Shown: positions 51,954 through 61,595, counted from the first letter of the stretch. The stretch: DNA of 64,000 nucleotides from Microbacterium galbinum (GCF_023101185.1 NZ_CP078077.1:959630-1023629); one strand, 5' to 3'. Notes: generated from the sequence alone by a model not told the origin. Numbers and translations are program-made.

Positions 51954-53258
51954 ATGCTGATGCGATCGAGTACTCCCCGCCCTCTGCACGACGACTCGAT
52001 CGGTCTGCTCACCCGCGGCTACCGCCTCGGCGAGCACCTCTGGCGGCGCACGGAACCGGGGGCCCGCGCCGTCGGGATGCGCCTGCTGGGAAAGCCTGCG
52101 CTGTTCGTGCGCGGCGCCGAGGCGGTGTCGCTGTTCTACGACGGGGATCGGATCGCCCGGCACGGCGCGATGCCCGCTCTCGTTCAGAACACCCTTTTCG
52201 GGAAGGGCTCGGTGCACAGCCTCGACGGCGCGACGCACCGCCACCGCAAGACGACCTTCCTCGACGTCGCGTACGAAGACGAGCAGGTCGCGCGTCTCGC
52301 GCCGTACCTCGAGCGCGAGTGGCGGAGCGAGGTCGACGCCTGGGCGGCCGGTACGAGCCGCCGTTCCGCCTACGAGGCCGCGATCGGCGCCTTCGGTCGC
52401 GCCGTCATGCGCTGGGCCGGACTCCCGGGGACGGCGCGGGCGAAGACTCGGTGGGCCGAGCGGCTCGCGCAGATCGTGGACGGATTCGGTGCGCCCTACT
52501 CCCTCGCCTTCCTCAGCGCGCAGTTCAACCGGGCATGGTCCGACCGCCACGCCGAGAACCTCATCATGGCCGTGCGGCGCGGCGAGCTCGAGACCGTCGC
52601 GGGGACCGCCCTGCACGAGTGGGCCTGGCACCGGGATGAGACGGGCGTGCTGCTGTCTCCTCGGCTCGCGGGCATCGAACTGCAGAACGTGCTGCGCCCG
52701 ATGATCGCCGTGGCGCGGTTCGTCGCCTACGCCGCGAAGCGACTGCATGAGCATCCCGAATGGCGCGGGCGCATCGCGACCGAGGCAGCCGAGCGGGGTT
52801 CGCTGACCGGCGGCCCGCTGGCGACGGCGTTCGCGCAGGAGATCCGCCGCACCTCGCCGTTCGTGCCGATGCTTCCCGCCTGGGCGACGGAGGACGTCGA
52901 GTTGGACGGCGAGCGGGTGGAGGCGGGCGACCGCGTCGTGCTCGACATCCTCGGCACGAACATGGACGCGGCGTCGTGGGACCGTCCCGCGGACTTCGTT
53001 CCGGACCGGTTCGTCGGGATCGACGACTACGAGGCGATCGAGACCTTCGTCCCGCACGGCGGAGCGGATCCGCGTACGGGACACCGCTGCCCCGGCGAGA
53101 AGCTCGCCATCGCGGGGCTCGCGGCCGCGGTCTCCGCGCTGAGCGACCGACGGGTCGAGATCCTCGACCAGGGCCTCGACGTGAACCTCCGCCGCCTTCC
53201 GACCATGCCGGCCTCCGGAGGTCGAGTCCGCGGTTGCCCCTTCCACCGCCGGGGCTGA
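51954..53258 (+). CDS. CYP152-type P450 peroxygenase / decarboxylase
   Basis: A 434-residue cytochrome P450. The heme motif is PHGGADPRTGHRCPGEKLAI with Cys at about 379. VLRPMIAVARFVAY has the Arg-Pro pair (Arg about 248) that replaces the acid-alcohol pair in CYP152 peroxygenases, which use hydrogen peroxide on fatty acids. NTLFGKGSVHSLDG carries Phe82 and His88, aligned with Phe79 and His85 of OleT decarboxylase; BSbeta hydroxylase has Gln at the latter. Products could be 1-alkenes or hydroxy acids. ATG 51954 or 51960 may be the start. It is 62 bases behind the RsbW-like gene, and co-transcription is plausible but unproven. Confidence 0.88.
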   Translation: MLMRSSTPRPLHDDSIGLLTRGYRLGEHLWRRTEPGARAVGMRLLGKPALFVRGAEAVSLFYDGDRIARHGAMPALVQNTLFGKGSVHSLDGATHRHRKTTFLDVAYEDEQVARLAPYLEREWRSEVDAWAAGTSRRSAYEAAIGAFGRAVMRWAGLPGTARAKTRWAERLAQIVDGFGAPYSLAFLSAQFNRAWSDRHAENLIMAVRRGELETVAGTALHEWAWHRDETGVLLSPRLAGIELQNVLRPMIAVARFVAYAAKRLHEHPEWRGRIATEAAERGSLTGGPLATAFAQEIRRTSPFVPMLPAWATEDVELDGERVEAGDRVVLDILGTNMDAASWDRPADFVPDRFVGIDDYEAIETFVPHGGADPRTGHRCPGEKLAIAGLAAAVSALSDRRVEILDQGLDVNLRRLPTMPASGGRVRGCPFHRRG

Positions 53259-53341
53259 CGCCCCCGGCTTTCGCATCGTTCACCTGGCGCTCTTCGCCTG
53301 GCGAGACCCGCGAGGCGCGCGACTCGAAAGGCCGAGGGAGA

Positions 53342-54004
53342 TCAGGCCCGCGTCTGGATCTCGCTCAGCATCCGATCGCGGGCACCGTCGAGGTGCGCGG
53401 CCAGAACGGCGGATGCCTCCTCCGAAGTGCCGGTGCGCATGACGTCCATGAGCGTGAAGTGGTCGCCCGAGGACTCGTGGAGGTCTTCGTCGTGGTTGAT
53501 CGTGACCTCGAGCAGCGCGGCGAACGTCGGGAGGTACTGGCTCCACGCCCCCTCGAGCCGCGGGTGGTCGGCGAGCGCGTAGATCTGCGAGTGGAAGTCG
53601 AGGTCGGCGGTCACGAAAGCCGCGTGATCACCGGCATCCGCAGCCGCACTCATGCGCCCGACGGCCGCCGCCATCGGCGCCCAGCGCGCTGGGTCGTCGA
53701 CGCGCATCGCCCGAGAGAGGGCGAGCTGCTCGAGGGCGCCGCGCAGGCTGTAGAGCTGGTCGACGTCGTCTTTCGTGAGTCCGGTGATGTACACGCCGCG
53801 CGGGCGCTGCACCTCGACGAGGTTCTCGAAGCTGAGCTGCGTGAGGGCGTCGCGGATCGGACCGCGGCTCACGTCGAACTCCTCGGCGAGCGCCTCCTCG
53901 GTGATGCGGGTGCCGGGCGCGAGGTCCCCGCGCACGATGCGCTGACGCAGCACGCGTGCCACCTGGGCTCCGAGCGACTCTGCCCGCTTGACGATCTGTG
54001 TCAC
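53342..54004 (-). CDS. GntR family regulator, FadR (FCD) subfamily
   Basis: A 220-residue regulator. The winged HTH is AQVARVLRQRIVRGDLAPGTRITEEALAEEFDVSRGPIRDALTQLSFENLVEVQRPRGVYI. The FCD effector domain covers residues about 80-215 (LYSLRGALEQLALSRAMR, DLDFHSQIYALADHPRL, with His metal ligands in SSGDHFTLMDVM). AGGAGG 5 nt upstream supports the GTG start. Its promoter contains CCTGTTAACAGTTGACAGG, related to the palindrome before tctC, so it probably represses itself and the TTT operon and responds to a carboxylate. Confidence 0.9.
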   Translation of the reverse strand: MTQIVKRAESLGAQVARVLRQRIVRGDLAPGTRITEEALAEEFDVSRGPIRDALTQLSFENLVEVQRPRGVYITGLTKDDVDQLYSLRGALEQLALSRAMRVDDPARWAPMAAAVGRMSAAADAGDHAAFVTADLDFHSQIYALADHPRLEGAWSQYLPTFAALLEVTINHDEDLHESSGDHFTLMDVMRTGTSEEASAVLAAHLDGARDRMLSEIQTRA

Positions 54005-54012
54005 GCCGACCT

Positions 54013-54034
54013 CCTGTTAACAGTTGACAGGATA
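54013..54034 (-). promoter_or_regulatory. GntR autoregulatory operator
   Basis: CCTGTTAACAGTTGACAGG at 54013-54031 is a palindrome at 16 of 19 positions; TATCCT (54034-54029, minus) is the -10. The core CTGTTAACAG is shared with the tctC operator. Confidence 0.8.
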
Positions 54035-54056
54035 CACACCGGTCGCTGAGGAGAGG

Positions 54057-54473
54057 TCAGTTGCGCCCGTCGCGCGGGCTCCAGAGCACCACTTCGGTCG
54101 AACGACGCAGGCGTCGGCCCGACGGCATCGGCACCACACCGGATGAACCCGCCGCGAACACGCGCACTCCGGGTCGATTCTCGCGCTCGGAACGCAGAGA
54201 GGCCTCGAGGTCGGCGATGCGGCGGCGGAGCATCCGATTCTCGTCCTCGAGGTCGAGCAGTCGGGCGATCGCCGGCAGGCTCATCCCCTCGGACGACAGC
54301 TGGGCGACCTCACGGAGCTGCTCGATGTCGCGATGCGAGTACCGGCGAGAACCGCCGCGCGTGCGGCCGGGGGTGACCAGGCCGATGCGGTCGTACTGGC
54401 GCAGCGTCTGCGGGTGCATGCCCGCGAGCTCGGCCGCGACGGCGATCGCGAAGACCGGGGTGTCAGCGTCCAT
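54057..54473 (-). CDS. hspR: heat shock repressor HspR
   Basis: A 138-residue MerR-type repressor. VFAIAVAAELAGMHPQTLRQYDRIGLVTPGRTRGGSRRYSHRDIEQLREVAQLSSEGMSLPAIARLL is the DNA-binding domain, followed by a short coiled coil (LEDENRMLRRRIADLEASL). HspR with DnaK as corepressor binds HAIR sites and controls the dnaK operon and clpB; sites are seen upstream of both here. It is the last gene of the dnaK operon, separated from dnaJ by a long inverted repeat. Confidence 0.95.
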   Translation of the reverse strand: MDADTPVFAIAVAAELAGMHPQTLRQYDRIGLVTPGRTRGGSRRYSHRDIEQLREVAQLSSEGMSLPAIARLLDLEDENRMLRRRIADLEASLRSERENRPGVRVFAAGSSGVVPMPSGRRLRRSTEVVLWSPRDGRN

Positions 54474-54481
54474 GGCGGGCC

Positions 54482-54560
54482 CCTTCGTCTCGTCGCTCCG
54501 CTCCTCGCTCAGGGACCGGTGAAAGTGCCCGGTTCCTGAGCGAGCGGAGCGAGACGAAGG
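54482..54560. repeat. long inverted repeat between dnaJ and hspR
   Basis: The left arm starts CCTTCGTCTCGTCGCTCCGC at 54482 and the right arm ends GAGCGAGACGAAGG at 54560, around the loop TGAAAGTGCC. It is the same family as 21873-21964. It could partly terminate transcription before hspR. Confidence 0.85.
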
Positions 54561-54563
54561 ACG

Positions 54564-55550
54564 TCATCGCCGCGCCTTCGCCATGAGCTCGGCGCGGGGG
54601 TTCTCGGTCGGCTCCAGGGCCTGGAACTTCTCGAGCGCCTGGCGCGCCGCCTCGTCGAGGTGCGTCGGCACGGCCACCTGCAGCTCGGCGAGCAGATCGC
54701 CGGTGCCCTTGCCGGTCGTGACGCCGCGGCCCTTGACCCGCAGCACCCGCCCGGAGGGGGTGCCGGGGGCGACCCGGAGCTTGACGACGTCTCCGCTCAG
54801 CGTGGGGACCTCGATGGTCGCGCCGAGCGTCGCCTCGGTGAAGGTCACCGGCACCACGACGCGCAGGTTGAGGCCGTCGCGGGTGAAGACGGGATGCGGG
54901 CGCACCGTGATCTGCACCACGATGTCACCGCTCTCGCCCCCGTCCGGCGAAGGCCGACCGCGGCCGCGCAGACGGATCTTCTGCCCGTCGGCGACCCCGG
55001 CCGGGATCTTCACCTTGAACGGCTTGCCGTCGTCACCCTGCAGCGAGATCGTCTCCCCCTGCACGGCGGTGACGAAGTCGAGGGTGGTGCGGGCCGTGAC
55101 ATCGGCACCGCGCTGCGGGCCGCCGAAGCCGCGGAATCCGCCGCTCGTCTGCCCGAAGCGTCCGTTGCCGAAGCCTCCTCCGCCCTGACCCTGGTTGAAC
55201 ATCGCGAAGATGTCCTCGAAGTCGGCGGACTGCCCGCGCCCTCCCTGGCCGAAGCGACTGAAGACGTCTTCGAACCCGCCGGCGCCCGAGCCGCCCGCCG
55301 TGAAGCGGGCGCCCGAGCCCATGGCGCGGATCTCGTCGTACTCCTTGCGCTGCTCGGCGTCGGAGAGCACCGAGTACGCCTCGCTGATCTCCTTGAAGGT
55401 CGCCTCTGCCTTGGCATCACCCTGGTTGGAATCCGGGTGGTACTTCCGTGCGAGCTTGCGGTAGGCCTTCTTGAGGTCGGCCTCGCTCACGTCCTTCGAG
55501 ACCCCGAGGGTCTTGTAGAAGTCCTTGTCGAACCAATCCTGGCTAGCCAT
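54564..55550 (-). CDS. dnaJ: DnaJ-type cochaperone without zinc finger
   Basis: A 328-residue Hsp40. The J-domain (residues about 10-70) has KKAYRKLARKYHPDSNQGD with the HPD motif that stimulates DnaK. A Gly/Phe-rich region follows (GGFGNGRFGQTSGGFRGFGG), then the two C-terminal beta domains (TLDFVTAVQGETISL, VQITVRPHPVF, VPTLSGDVVKLRVAPGTPSG). No cysteine-rich CxxCxGxG repeats are present, so it is a type II (CbpA-like) protein. It works with DnaK and GrpE in folding. It is 7 bases behind grpE. Confidence 0.95.
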   Translation of the reverse strand: MASQDWFDKDFYKTLGVSKDVSEADLKKAYRKLARKYHPDSNQGDAKAEATFKEISEAYSVLSDAEQRKEYDEIRAMGSGARFTAGGSGAGGFEDVFSRFGQGGRGQSADFEDIFAMFNQGQGGGGFGNGRFGQTSGGFRGFGGPQRGADVTARTTLDFVTAVQGETISLQGDDGKPFKVKIPAGVADGQKIRLRGRGRPSPDGGESGDIVVQITVRPHPVFTRDGLNLRVVVPVTFTEATLGATIEVPTLSGDVVKLRVAPGTPSGRVLRVKGRGVTTGKGTGDLLAELQVAVPTHLDEAARQALEKFQALEPTENPRAELMAKARR

Positions 55551-55557
55551 GCATCAC

Positions 55558-56217
55558 CTACTCCGCGGGTACGGCGACGACGACCTTCGCAGGACGCAGC
55601 TCGACGTCTCCGAGGCGGTATCCCACCTCGACGACCTCGAGGATCGTGGTCTTGTCGACGCCGGGCGTCGGCTGCTGGAAGATGGCCTCGTGGCGCTGCG
55701 GGTCGAACTCCTCGCCCTTCTCGCCGTACGAGACGACGCCGAGGCGCTCCACGACCGCGCGCACCTTCTCGGCGATCACGGCGAAGGGGGTGCCGTCGAC
55801 GAGGTCGCCGTGCTGGCTGGCGCGATCGAGATCGTCGAGCACCGGGATCAGGCCCTTGACGGCCTCGCCCTTCGCGCGCTCGATCTCGACCTGGCGCGAC
55901 TCCTCCGTGCGGCGACGGTAGTTCGCGTACTCGGCCTGCAGGCGCTTGAGGTCGTTGAGCAGCGTCGACTCGAGGTCGGCGAGCACGGCGTCCTCGGCCG
56001 CGGCCTCACCGGTCTGCGTCGCGCCGAGGATGTCGTCGACCGTGAGCCCTTCGACAGGCTCAGGAACCGAATCCATCGCGTCGACCGGCGTCTCATCCGA
56101 GCCCTCGGCCGCTGCGGCCTCGGTGGAGTCCGGATTCTGCGGCGCGGGGCCGGATGCCTGAGCATCCGACCCCTCGCCTGCGACTCCGTTGTTCTCTTCG
56201 AAGTCCTTGTCAGCCAT
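55558..56217 (-). CDS. grpE: nucleotide exchange factor GrpE
   Basis: A 219-residue DnaK cofactor that releases ADP. The acidic, disordered N-terminus is followed by the long dimerisation helix (LLNDLKRLQAEYANYRRRTEESRQVEIERAKGEAVKGLIPVLDDLDRA) and the beta domain with GVDKTTILEVVEVGYRLGDVELRPAKVVVA. An interspersed repeat copy lies in frame in the N-terminal region (56049-56072) and encodes PEPVEG; it is in the disordered part and is tolerated. The start is 2 bases after the dnaK stop. Confidence 0.95.
   Translation of the reverse strand: MADKDFEENNGVAGEGSDAQASGPAPQNPDSTEAAAAEGSDETPVDAMDSVPEPVEGLTVDDILGATQTGEAAAEDAVLADLESTLLNDLKRLQAEYANYRRRTEESRQVEIERAKGEAVKGLIPVLDDLDRASQHGDLVDGTPFAVIAEKVRAVVERLGVVSYGEKGEEFDPQRHEAIFQQPTPGVDKTTILEVVEVGYRLGDVELRPAKVVVAVPAE
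56049..56072. repeat. interspersed repeat copy inside grpE
   Basis: CTTCGACAGGCTCAGGAACC plus GAAT, in frame, 23 of 24 identical to the copy in the GT4 gene at 26831-26854. Confidence 0.8.
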
Positions 56218-56219
56218 GA

Positions 56220-58136
<1,917 letters not shown>

Positions 58137-58144
58137 TCAGGAAA

Positions 58145-58218
58145 CCTGAGTCGCGATGGCTCAACTGTACATCGACGCGAGATGACTGTCAAACAAACTT
58201 GATATGAACTGGCTCAAC
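58145..58218. promoter_or_regulatory. two HAIR operators upstream of dnaK
   Basis: CCTGAGT-N7-GCTCAAC at 58145-58165 and CTTGATA-N7-GCTCAAC at 58198-58218. Both keep the 7-nt spacing of the HAIR consensus. They lie in the dnaK promoter region and are targets for HspR. Confidence 0.85.
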
Positions 58219-58270
58219 TTTGATCCCAGAGCGATGTGGGCCACCGGCCGAGTCGCATGGCAGGATGGAA

Positions 58271-58286
58271 GTAAGGCGAGCCTTAC
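58271..58286. promoter_or_regulatory. GTAAGGC-GA-GCCTTAC dyad, metal-box-like
   Basis: A perfect 7-bp inverted repeat 90 bases before the flavoprotein gene. It resembles the core of DtxR/IdeR boxes but is not a full match, so the assignment is tentative. Confidence 0.35.
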
Positions 58287-58376
58287 CCGATGCGGCTCGC
58301 GGCGGCGTCGCCCGGGCGGCGCAGCCGCATCCCATCCGAGACCGCGTGCGCGACGAACGCAGGTCAGGAGGATGCT

Positions 58377-59303
58377 GTGGACCACACCGAATACGACGTG
58401 ATCATCATCGGCGGCGGCCCCGCCGGGCTCTCGGCCGCCCTCAACCTCGGCCGCTCCCTCGCCCGGGTGCTCGTCGTCGACGCCGACCGGCCGCGCAACG
58501 CCGCCACACTCGCCTCGCACGGATTTCTGACGCGCGACGGCATCCCGCCGCACGAGCTGCGCCGACTCGCCCGCGCGGAGCTCGCGGCGTATCCGAACGT
58601 CGAGATCCGCTCACGGGTGCGGGTGGTCTCGCTGCGCCGGACGGATGCCGGGTTCACGGCCGAGATCGGCCGCCGCGAGCCCGCGGGAACGGCATCCGCC
58701 CCGGCGGTGCTGATCGCGACCGGCCTGCGCGAGACGCTCCCCGCGGTGCCCGATCTGCGCGGCTTCTACGGCATGAGCCTGTTCAGCTGCGCCGCCTGCG
58801 ATGCGTGGGAGCTGCAGGGGCGCACACTCGCCCTGATCGGCGAGACGACGGACCTCGCCGACCGCGCCCGCCTGATCTCGCGCTGGACCGAGAGCCTCAC
58901 GGTGTTCACGAACGGGGCCTCGGTCGTGAGCGCGCAGGAGGAGGCCGAACTCGCCGCCGCCGGAGCGGTGGTGCAGCGGCATCCGATCGTCGAGCTCGTC
59001 GGCGACCGCGGGCAGCTCGAGGCCGTGCGGCTCGCCGACGGCACCTCCGTCGCGGTCGAGGGCGGGTTCGTCCGCCCGGAGTGGGATGCCTCTCTGCCCT
59101 TCCTCGACGGCATCGACCCGGCGCGCGACGCGGCGGGCCACCTGCTCACCGATCGCTCCGGGCGCACCGACGTCGCGGGGTTGTACGCGGCGGGCGATGC
59201 GGCGGCGCCCGGCCCCCAGCAGTTGATCGTGGCGGCGGGAGCGGGCGCGCGGGTCGCGGCGGTCATCGTGCACGACGGGCTCGGGATCGCGACCTCGCAC
59301 TGA
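58377..59303 (+). CDS. thioredoxin-reductase-like FAD oxidoreductase
   Basis: A 308-residue flavoprotein. YDVIIIGGGPAGLSAALNLGRSLARVLVVDADRPRNA is the FAD site. SLFSCAACDAWEL carries a CAAC redox pair at the usual TrxR position. GVAGLYAAGDAA is the second FAD motif. The NADPH-binding segment around LALIGETTDLADRARLIS lacks the ordinary GxGxxA, so the electron donor is uncertain. The GTG start at 58377 has AGGAGG 5 nt upstream. No thioredoxin gene is adjacent. A metal-box-like dyad lies upstream. Confidence 0.85.
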   Translation: MDHTEYDVIIIGGGPAGLSAALNLGRSLARVLVVDADRPRNAATLASHGFLTRDGIPPHELRRLARAELAAYPNVEIRSRVRVVSLRRTDAGFTAEIGRREPAGTASAPAVLIATGLRETLPAVPDLRGFYGMSLFSCAACDAWELQGRTLALIGETTDLADRARLISRWTESLTVFTNGASVVSAQEEAELAAAGAVVQRHPIVELVGDRGQLEAVRLADGTSVAVEGGFVRPEWDASLPFLDGIDPARDAAGHLLTDRSGRTDVAGLYAAGDAAAPGPQQLIVAAGAGARVAAVIVHDGLGIATSH

Positions 59304-59349
59304 CGCCGCATGGGCAGTCCTGCCCCTGTGCGAGGTGAACGCGAGTGAT

Positions 59350-59355
59350 TAGGCT
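59350..59355 (+). promoter_or_regulatory. -10 hexamer TAGGCT
   Basis: TAGGCT, 6 nt, then the ATG at 59362: the fourth exact copy of this start arrangement in the window. Confidence 0.6.
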
Positions 59356-59361
59356 CCCCGT

Positions 59362-60018
59362 ATGCCCTCGATGCCCCTCCCCCGTCTCGCCGCCGCCCTC
59401 GTCGTGACCGCGGCCCTCCTTCCGCTGAGCGGCTGCATCTACGCCCAGATCCCCGCCGACGCGCCCGCAGCGGAGGACACGACCACCCCCGCGCCGGAGG
59501 AGACGTCGACCGCCGACGGCATCCCGACCACGCTGTCGTTCGACGACGGTCTCTCCCTCCCGTCGACCGCCTACATCCAGTGGGGCGACGGACTGCTCGT
59601 CGACGAGGGGTGGGAGATGGCCTCGCCCGACGACGGGCAGGGCAACTGGAGCTACGCCACGGTCGACGGCTCCTGCACCGCGCACTTCTGGCAGGGCACG
59701 ATCGGTGCCGACATGCAGGTCGCCGGCGACGACAGCGCCACCTCGGATGCCGTCATCGCCGCCGTCCTCGGAGGATCCCCCGAAGACATCACCCCGAACG
59801 CGACGACGGGTGCGTTCAGCTATCAGGTCGGCGGCAACGACGCGGTCGAGAACCGCCAGGTCGTCGGCCAGGACACCGGCCGCACCTGGATCGTGGCGGC
59901 TCGCGCGTTCAGCGAGGTCGGGGTCGGGCTGTACGTCATCGTCGACTGCACGACCGGCGACCCCGCCACGGTGCTCGCCGAGATCGCCGACACCAACTCG
60001 GTCGTCGTCACGCCCTGA
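59362..60018 (+). CDS. lipoprotein of unknown function
   Basis: A 218-residue protein. The signal peptide LAAALVVTAALLPLSGC ends in a lipobox, and a Thr/Ala/Glu/Pro-rich linker (AEDTTTPAPEETSTADG) follows. The globular part has LSFDDGLSLPSTAYIQWGDGLLVDEGWEMASPDDGQGNWSYATVDGSCTAHFWQG and ends at VVVTP. It should be anchored outside the membrane. No named domain was recognised. It converges on the DUF3817 gene, with only 15 bases between them. Confidence 0.75.
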   Translation: MPSMPLPRLAAALVVTAALLPLSGCIYAQIPADAPAAEDTTTPAPEETSTADGIPTTLSFDDGLSLPSTAYIQWGDGLLVDEGWEMASPDDGQGNWSYATVDGSCTAHFWQGTIGADMQVAGDDSATSDAVIAAVLGGSPEDITPNATTGAFSYQVGGNDAVENRQVVGQDTGRTWIVAARAFSEVGVGLYVIVDCTTGDPATVLAEIADTNSVVVTP

Positions 60019-60033
60019 GGGCTGCGGACGCGC

Positions 60034-60495
60034 TCACTTGCCGCCGGGAGGACCCGCGATCAGCAGGATCATGTAGAGGGCGACGATCGCCACAGCCAGC
60101 AGGAGCACGAGCACGACCGGCCGACGCAGGAACCAGCGCATGAGGCGGTCGTACCAGCGGCGGTCGCGCGGGTCGTCGGTGGCCTCGAGGCGCCAGGCTC
60201 CCGCGAGGCGCCCGGTGCGGTGCAGCCAGATCTCCATGGGGATCGTCGCGTACGGCACCACGGCGCTCGCGACCGCGAGGATCGCGACCCCGACGTGCCA
60301 GCGCTGATTGACGGCGACGAGCAGCGCAGTCGCCCCGTAGGCGAGGAACACGAACCCGTGGATGCCCCCGCCGATCGTCACCACGATGCCCGGGGCACCG
60401 AGGGCGCGGGCGATGATCGCGCCGATCAGGAGGGTCCAGGTGATCGCCTCCGCGATCGCGAGAACTCGGTACAGGCGGTCGGGCGTTCGAAACAC
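60034..60495 (-). CDS. DUF3817 family membrane protein
   Basis: A 153-residue protein with four helices. LYRVLAIAEAITWTLLIGAIIARA, GGGIHGFVFLAYGATALLVAVNQRW, HVGVAILAVASAVVPYATIPMEIWLHRTGRL and a C-terminal VVLVLLLAVAIVALYMILLIAG. The segment G-x-I-H-G-x-x-F near the second helix and the PYATIPxE motif are the DUF3817 (YdzA-like) signatures. Function unknown, common in actinobacteria. It is transcribed divergently from the AraC regulator gene. Confidence 0.88.
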   Translation of the reverse strand: MFRTPDRLYRVLAIAEAITWTLLIGAIIARALGAPGIVVTIGGGIHGFVFLAYGATALLVAVNQRWHVGVAILAVASAVVPYATIPMEIWLHRTGRLAGAWRLEATDDPRDRRWYDRLMRWFLRRPVVLVLLLAVAIVALYMILLIAGPPGGK

Positions 60496-60580
60496 GGGAC
60501 TCCTCGGGTGGGGGTGGTTCCAGGGTATCTGCGGCTCCTATGAGCGGAATAAGGCCGGGCACGACCGCGTTTCCGAAAGC

Positions 60581-61495
60581 ATGACTGTGGATGCGGATGC
60601 TCTGGCGCGCGTGCTCGCGACCGTCGACCTCCGCGTGGGCTTCGCCCGCCGCGTCCCCATCTCCTCGGGCGAGCTGCTGCCGATGATGCCCGACGCCATG
60701 ACGCTCGTCTACGTCGCCGAGGGCGGGGTGGCGGGGCATCCGCCGCTCCAGGCCGGATGCCGCCTCGACGTCGATCGCTCCTCGCAGGAGGTGTCGGTCG
60801 ATGCCGGCGCACCGCGCGATCTCCTGGTCTCCGGCGACGCCTTCCTCACACGGGGCGGCTCCCCCTTCGCTCTCGAGGCCGACGGCGACACCACTCTCAT
60901 CGTGCTCGACATCGAGCTCGCCGACGCGGCATCCCCGCTGCTCGCCCTGCTTCCCGATCTCGTGACCGTCACCGGCTTCGACGCTCTCGAACCCGCCGCC
61001 GCCACGCTCGCCGCCGGCATGGGGCTCGTCGACCCGACGCAGTTCCCGCTCCGGCGCACCGATCCGGTGATCTGCAAGCTCATGGCGACCACCGTGTTCC
61101 TGTCGGTGATCCGTGCGTGGGCCGAGAACGGCTGCGCGCCCGCCGGATGGCTGCGGACGTCGAGCGACCCGTTCCTCGACCGCGTGATCGACGCGATCCA
61201 CGACGAGCCCGGCCGCGACTGGACCGTCGAGCGCCTCGCGAGCGTCGGCGCGATGTCGCGCTCGACCTTCGCGGAGCGGTTCCGCAGCGCGATCGGACGC
61301 TCCCCCGCCGAGTACGTCACCGAGGTGCGCGTCGATCAGGCCAAGCGGATGCTCGATGCCGGGCGGTCGGTGTCGGACATCTCGCGCGCTCTGGGCTACG
61401 CCTCCGACGAGGGGTTCAGCCGCGCGTTCCGCCGACGCACCGGCATGACGCCGTCGTCGTGGCGCCTGGCCCACCGCACGCCGGTCTCGGCATAG
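60581..61495 (+). CDS. AraC family regulator with cupin-like N-domain
   Basis: A 304-residue regulator. The N-terminal half is a cupin_6-type sensor (SGELLPMMPDAMTLVYVAEGGVAG). The C-terminal HTH covers residues about 205-300: WTVERLASVGAMSRSTFAERFRSAIGRSPAEYVTEVRVDQAKRML, then SDISRALGYASDEGFSRAFRRRTGMTPSSWRL. It probably activates an efflux or stress gene. The MFS exporter gene converging on it from the other strand is a possible target, but the two genes do not share a promoter. Confidence 0.9.
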   Translation: MTVDADALARVLATVDLRVGFARRVPISSGELLPMMPDAMTLVYVAEGGVAGHPPLQAGCRLDVDRSSQEVSVDAGAPRDLLVSGDAFLTRGGSPFALEADGDTTLIVLDIELADAASPLLALLPDLVTVTGFDALEPAAATLAAGMGLVDPTQFPLRRTDPVICKLMATTVFLSVIRAWAENGCAPAGWLRTSSDPFLDRVIDAIHDEPGRDWTVERLASVGAMSRSTFAERFRSAIGRSPAEYVTEVRVDQAKRMLDAGRSVSDISRALGYASDEGFSRAFRRRTGMTPSSWRLAHRTPVSA

Positions 61496-61532
61496 CCTCT
61501 CGCGCGCGAAAACGGAGACGTCACGGTCAAGG

Positions 61533-61561
61533 CTCGGCGTGTCCCCCTCGGACACGCCGAG
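61533..61561. terminator. hairpin between convergent araC and MFS genes
   Basis: A 12-bp perfect stem (61533-61544 with 61550-61561, arm CTCGGCGTGTCC) with a 5-nt loop. The T run is weak, so it may need Rho or act in both directions. Confidence 0.6.
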
Positions 61562-61595
61562 GGAGACTCGACCGGTCTGGGTTTTCGCCCGCCAC

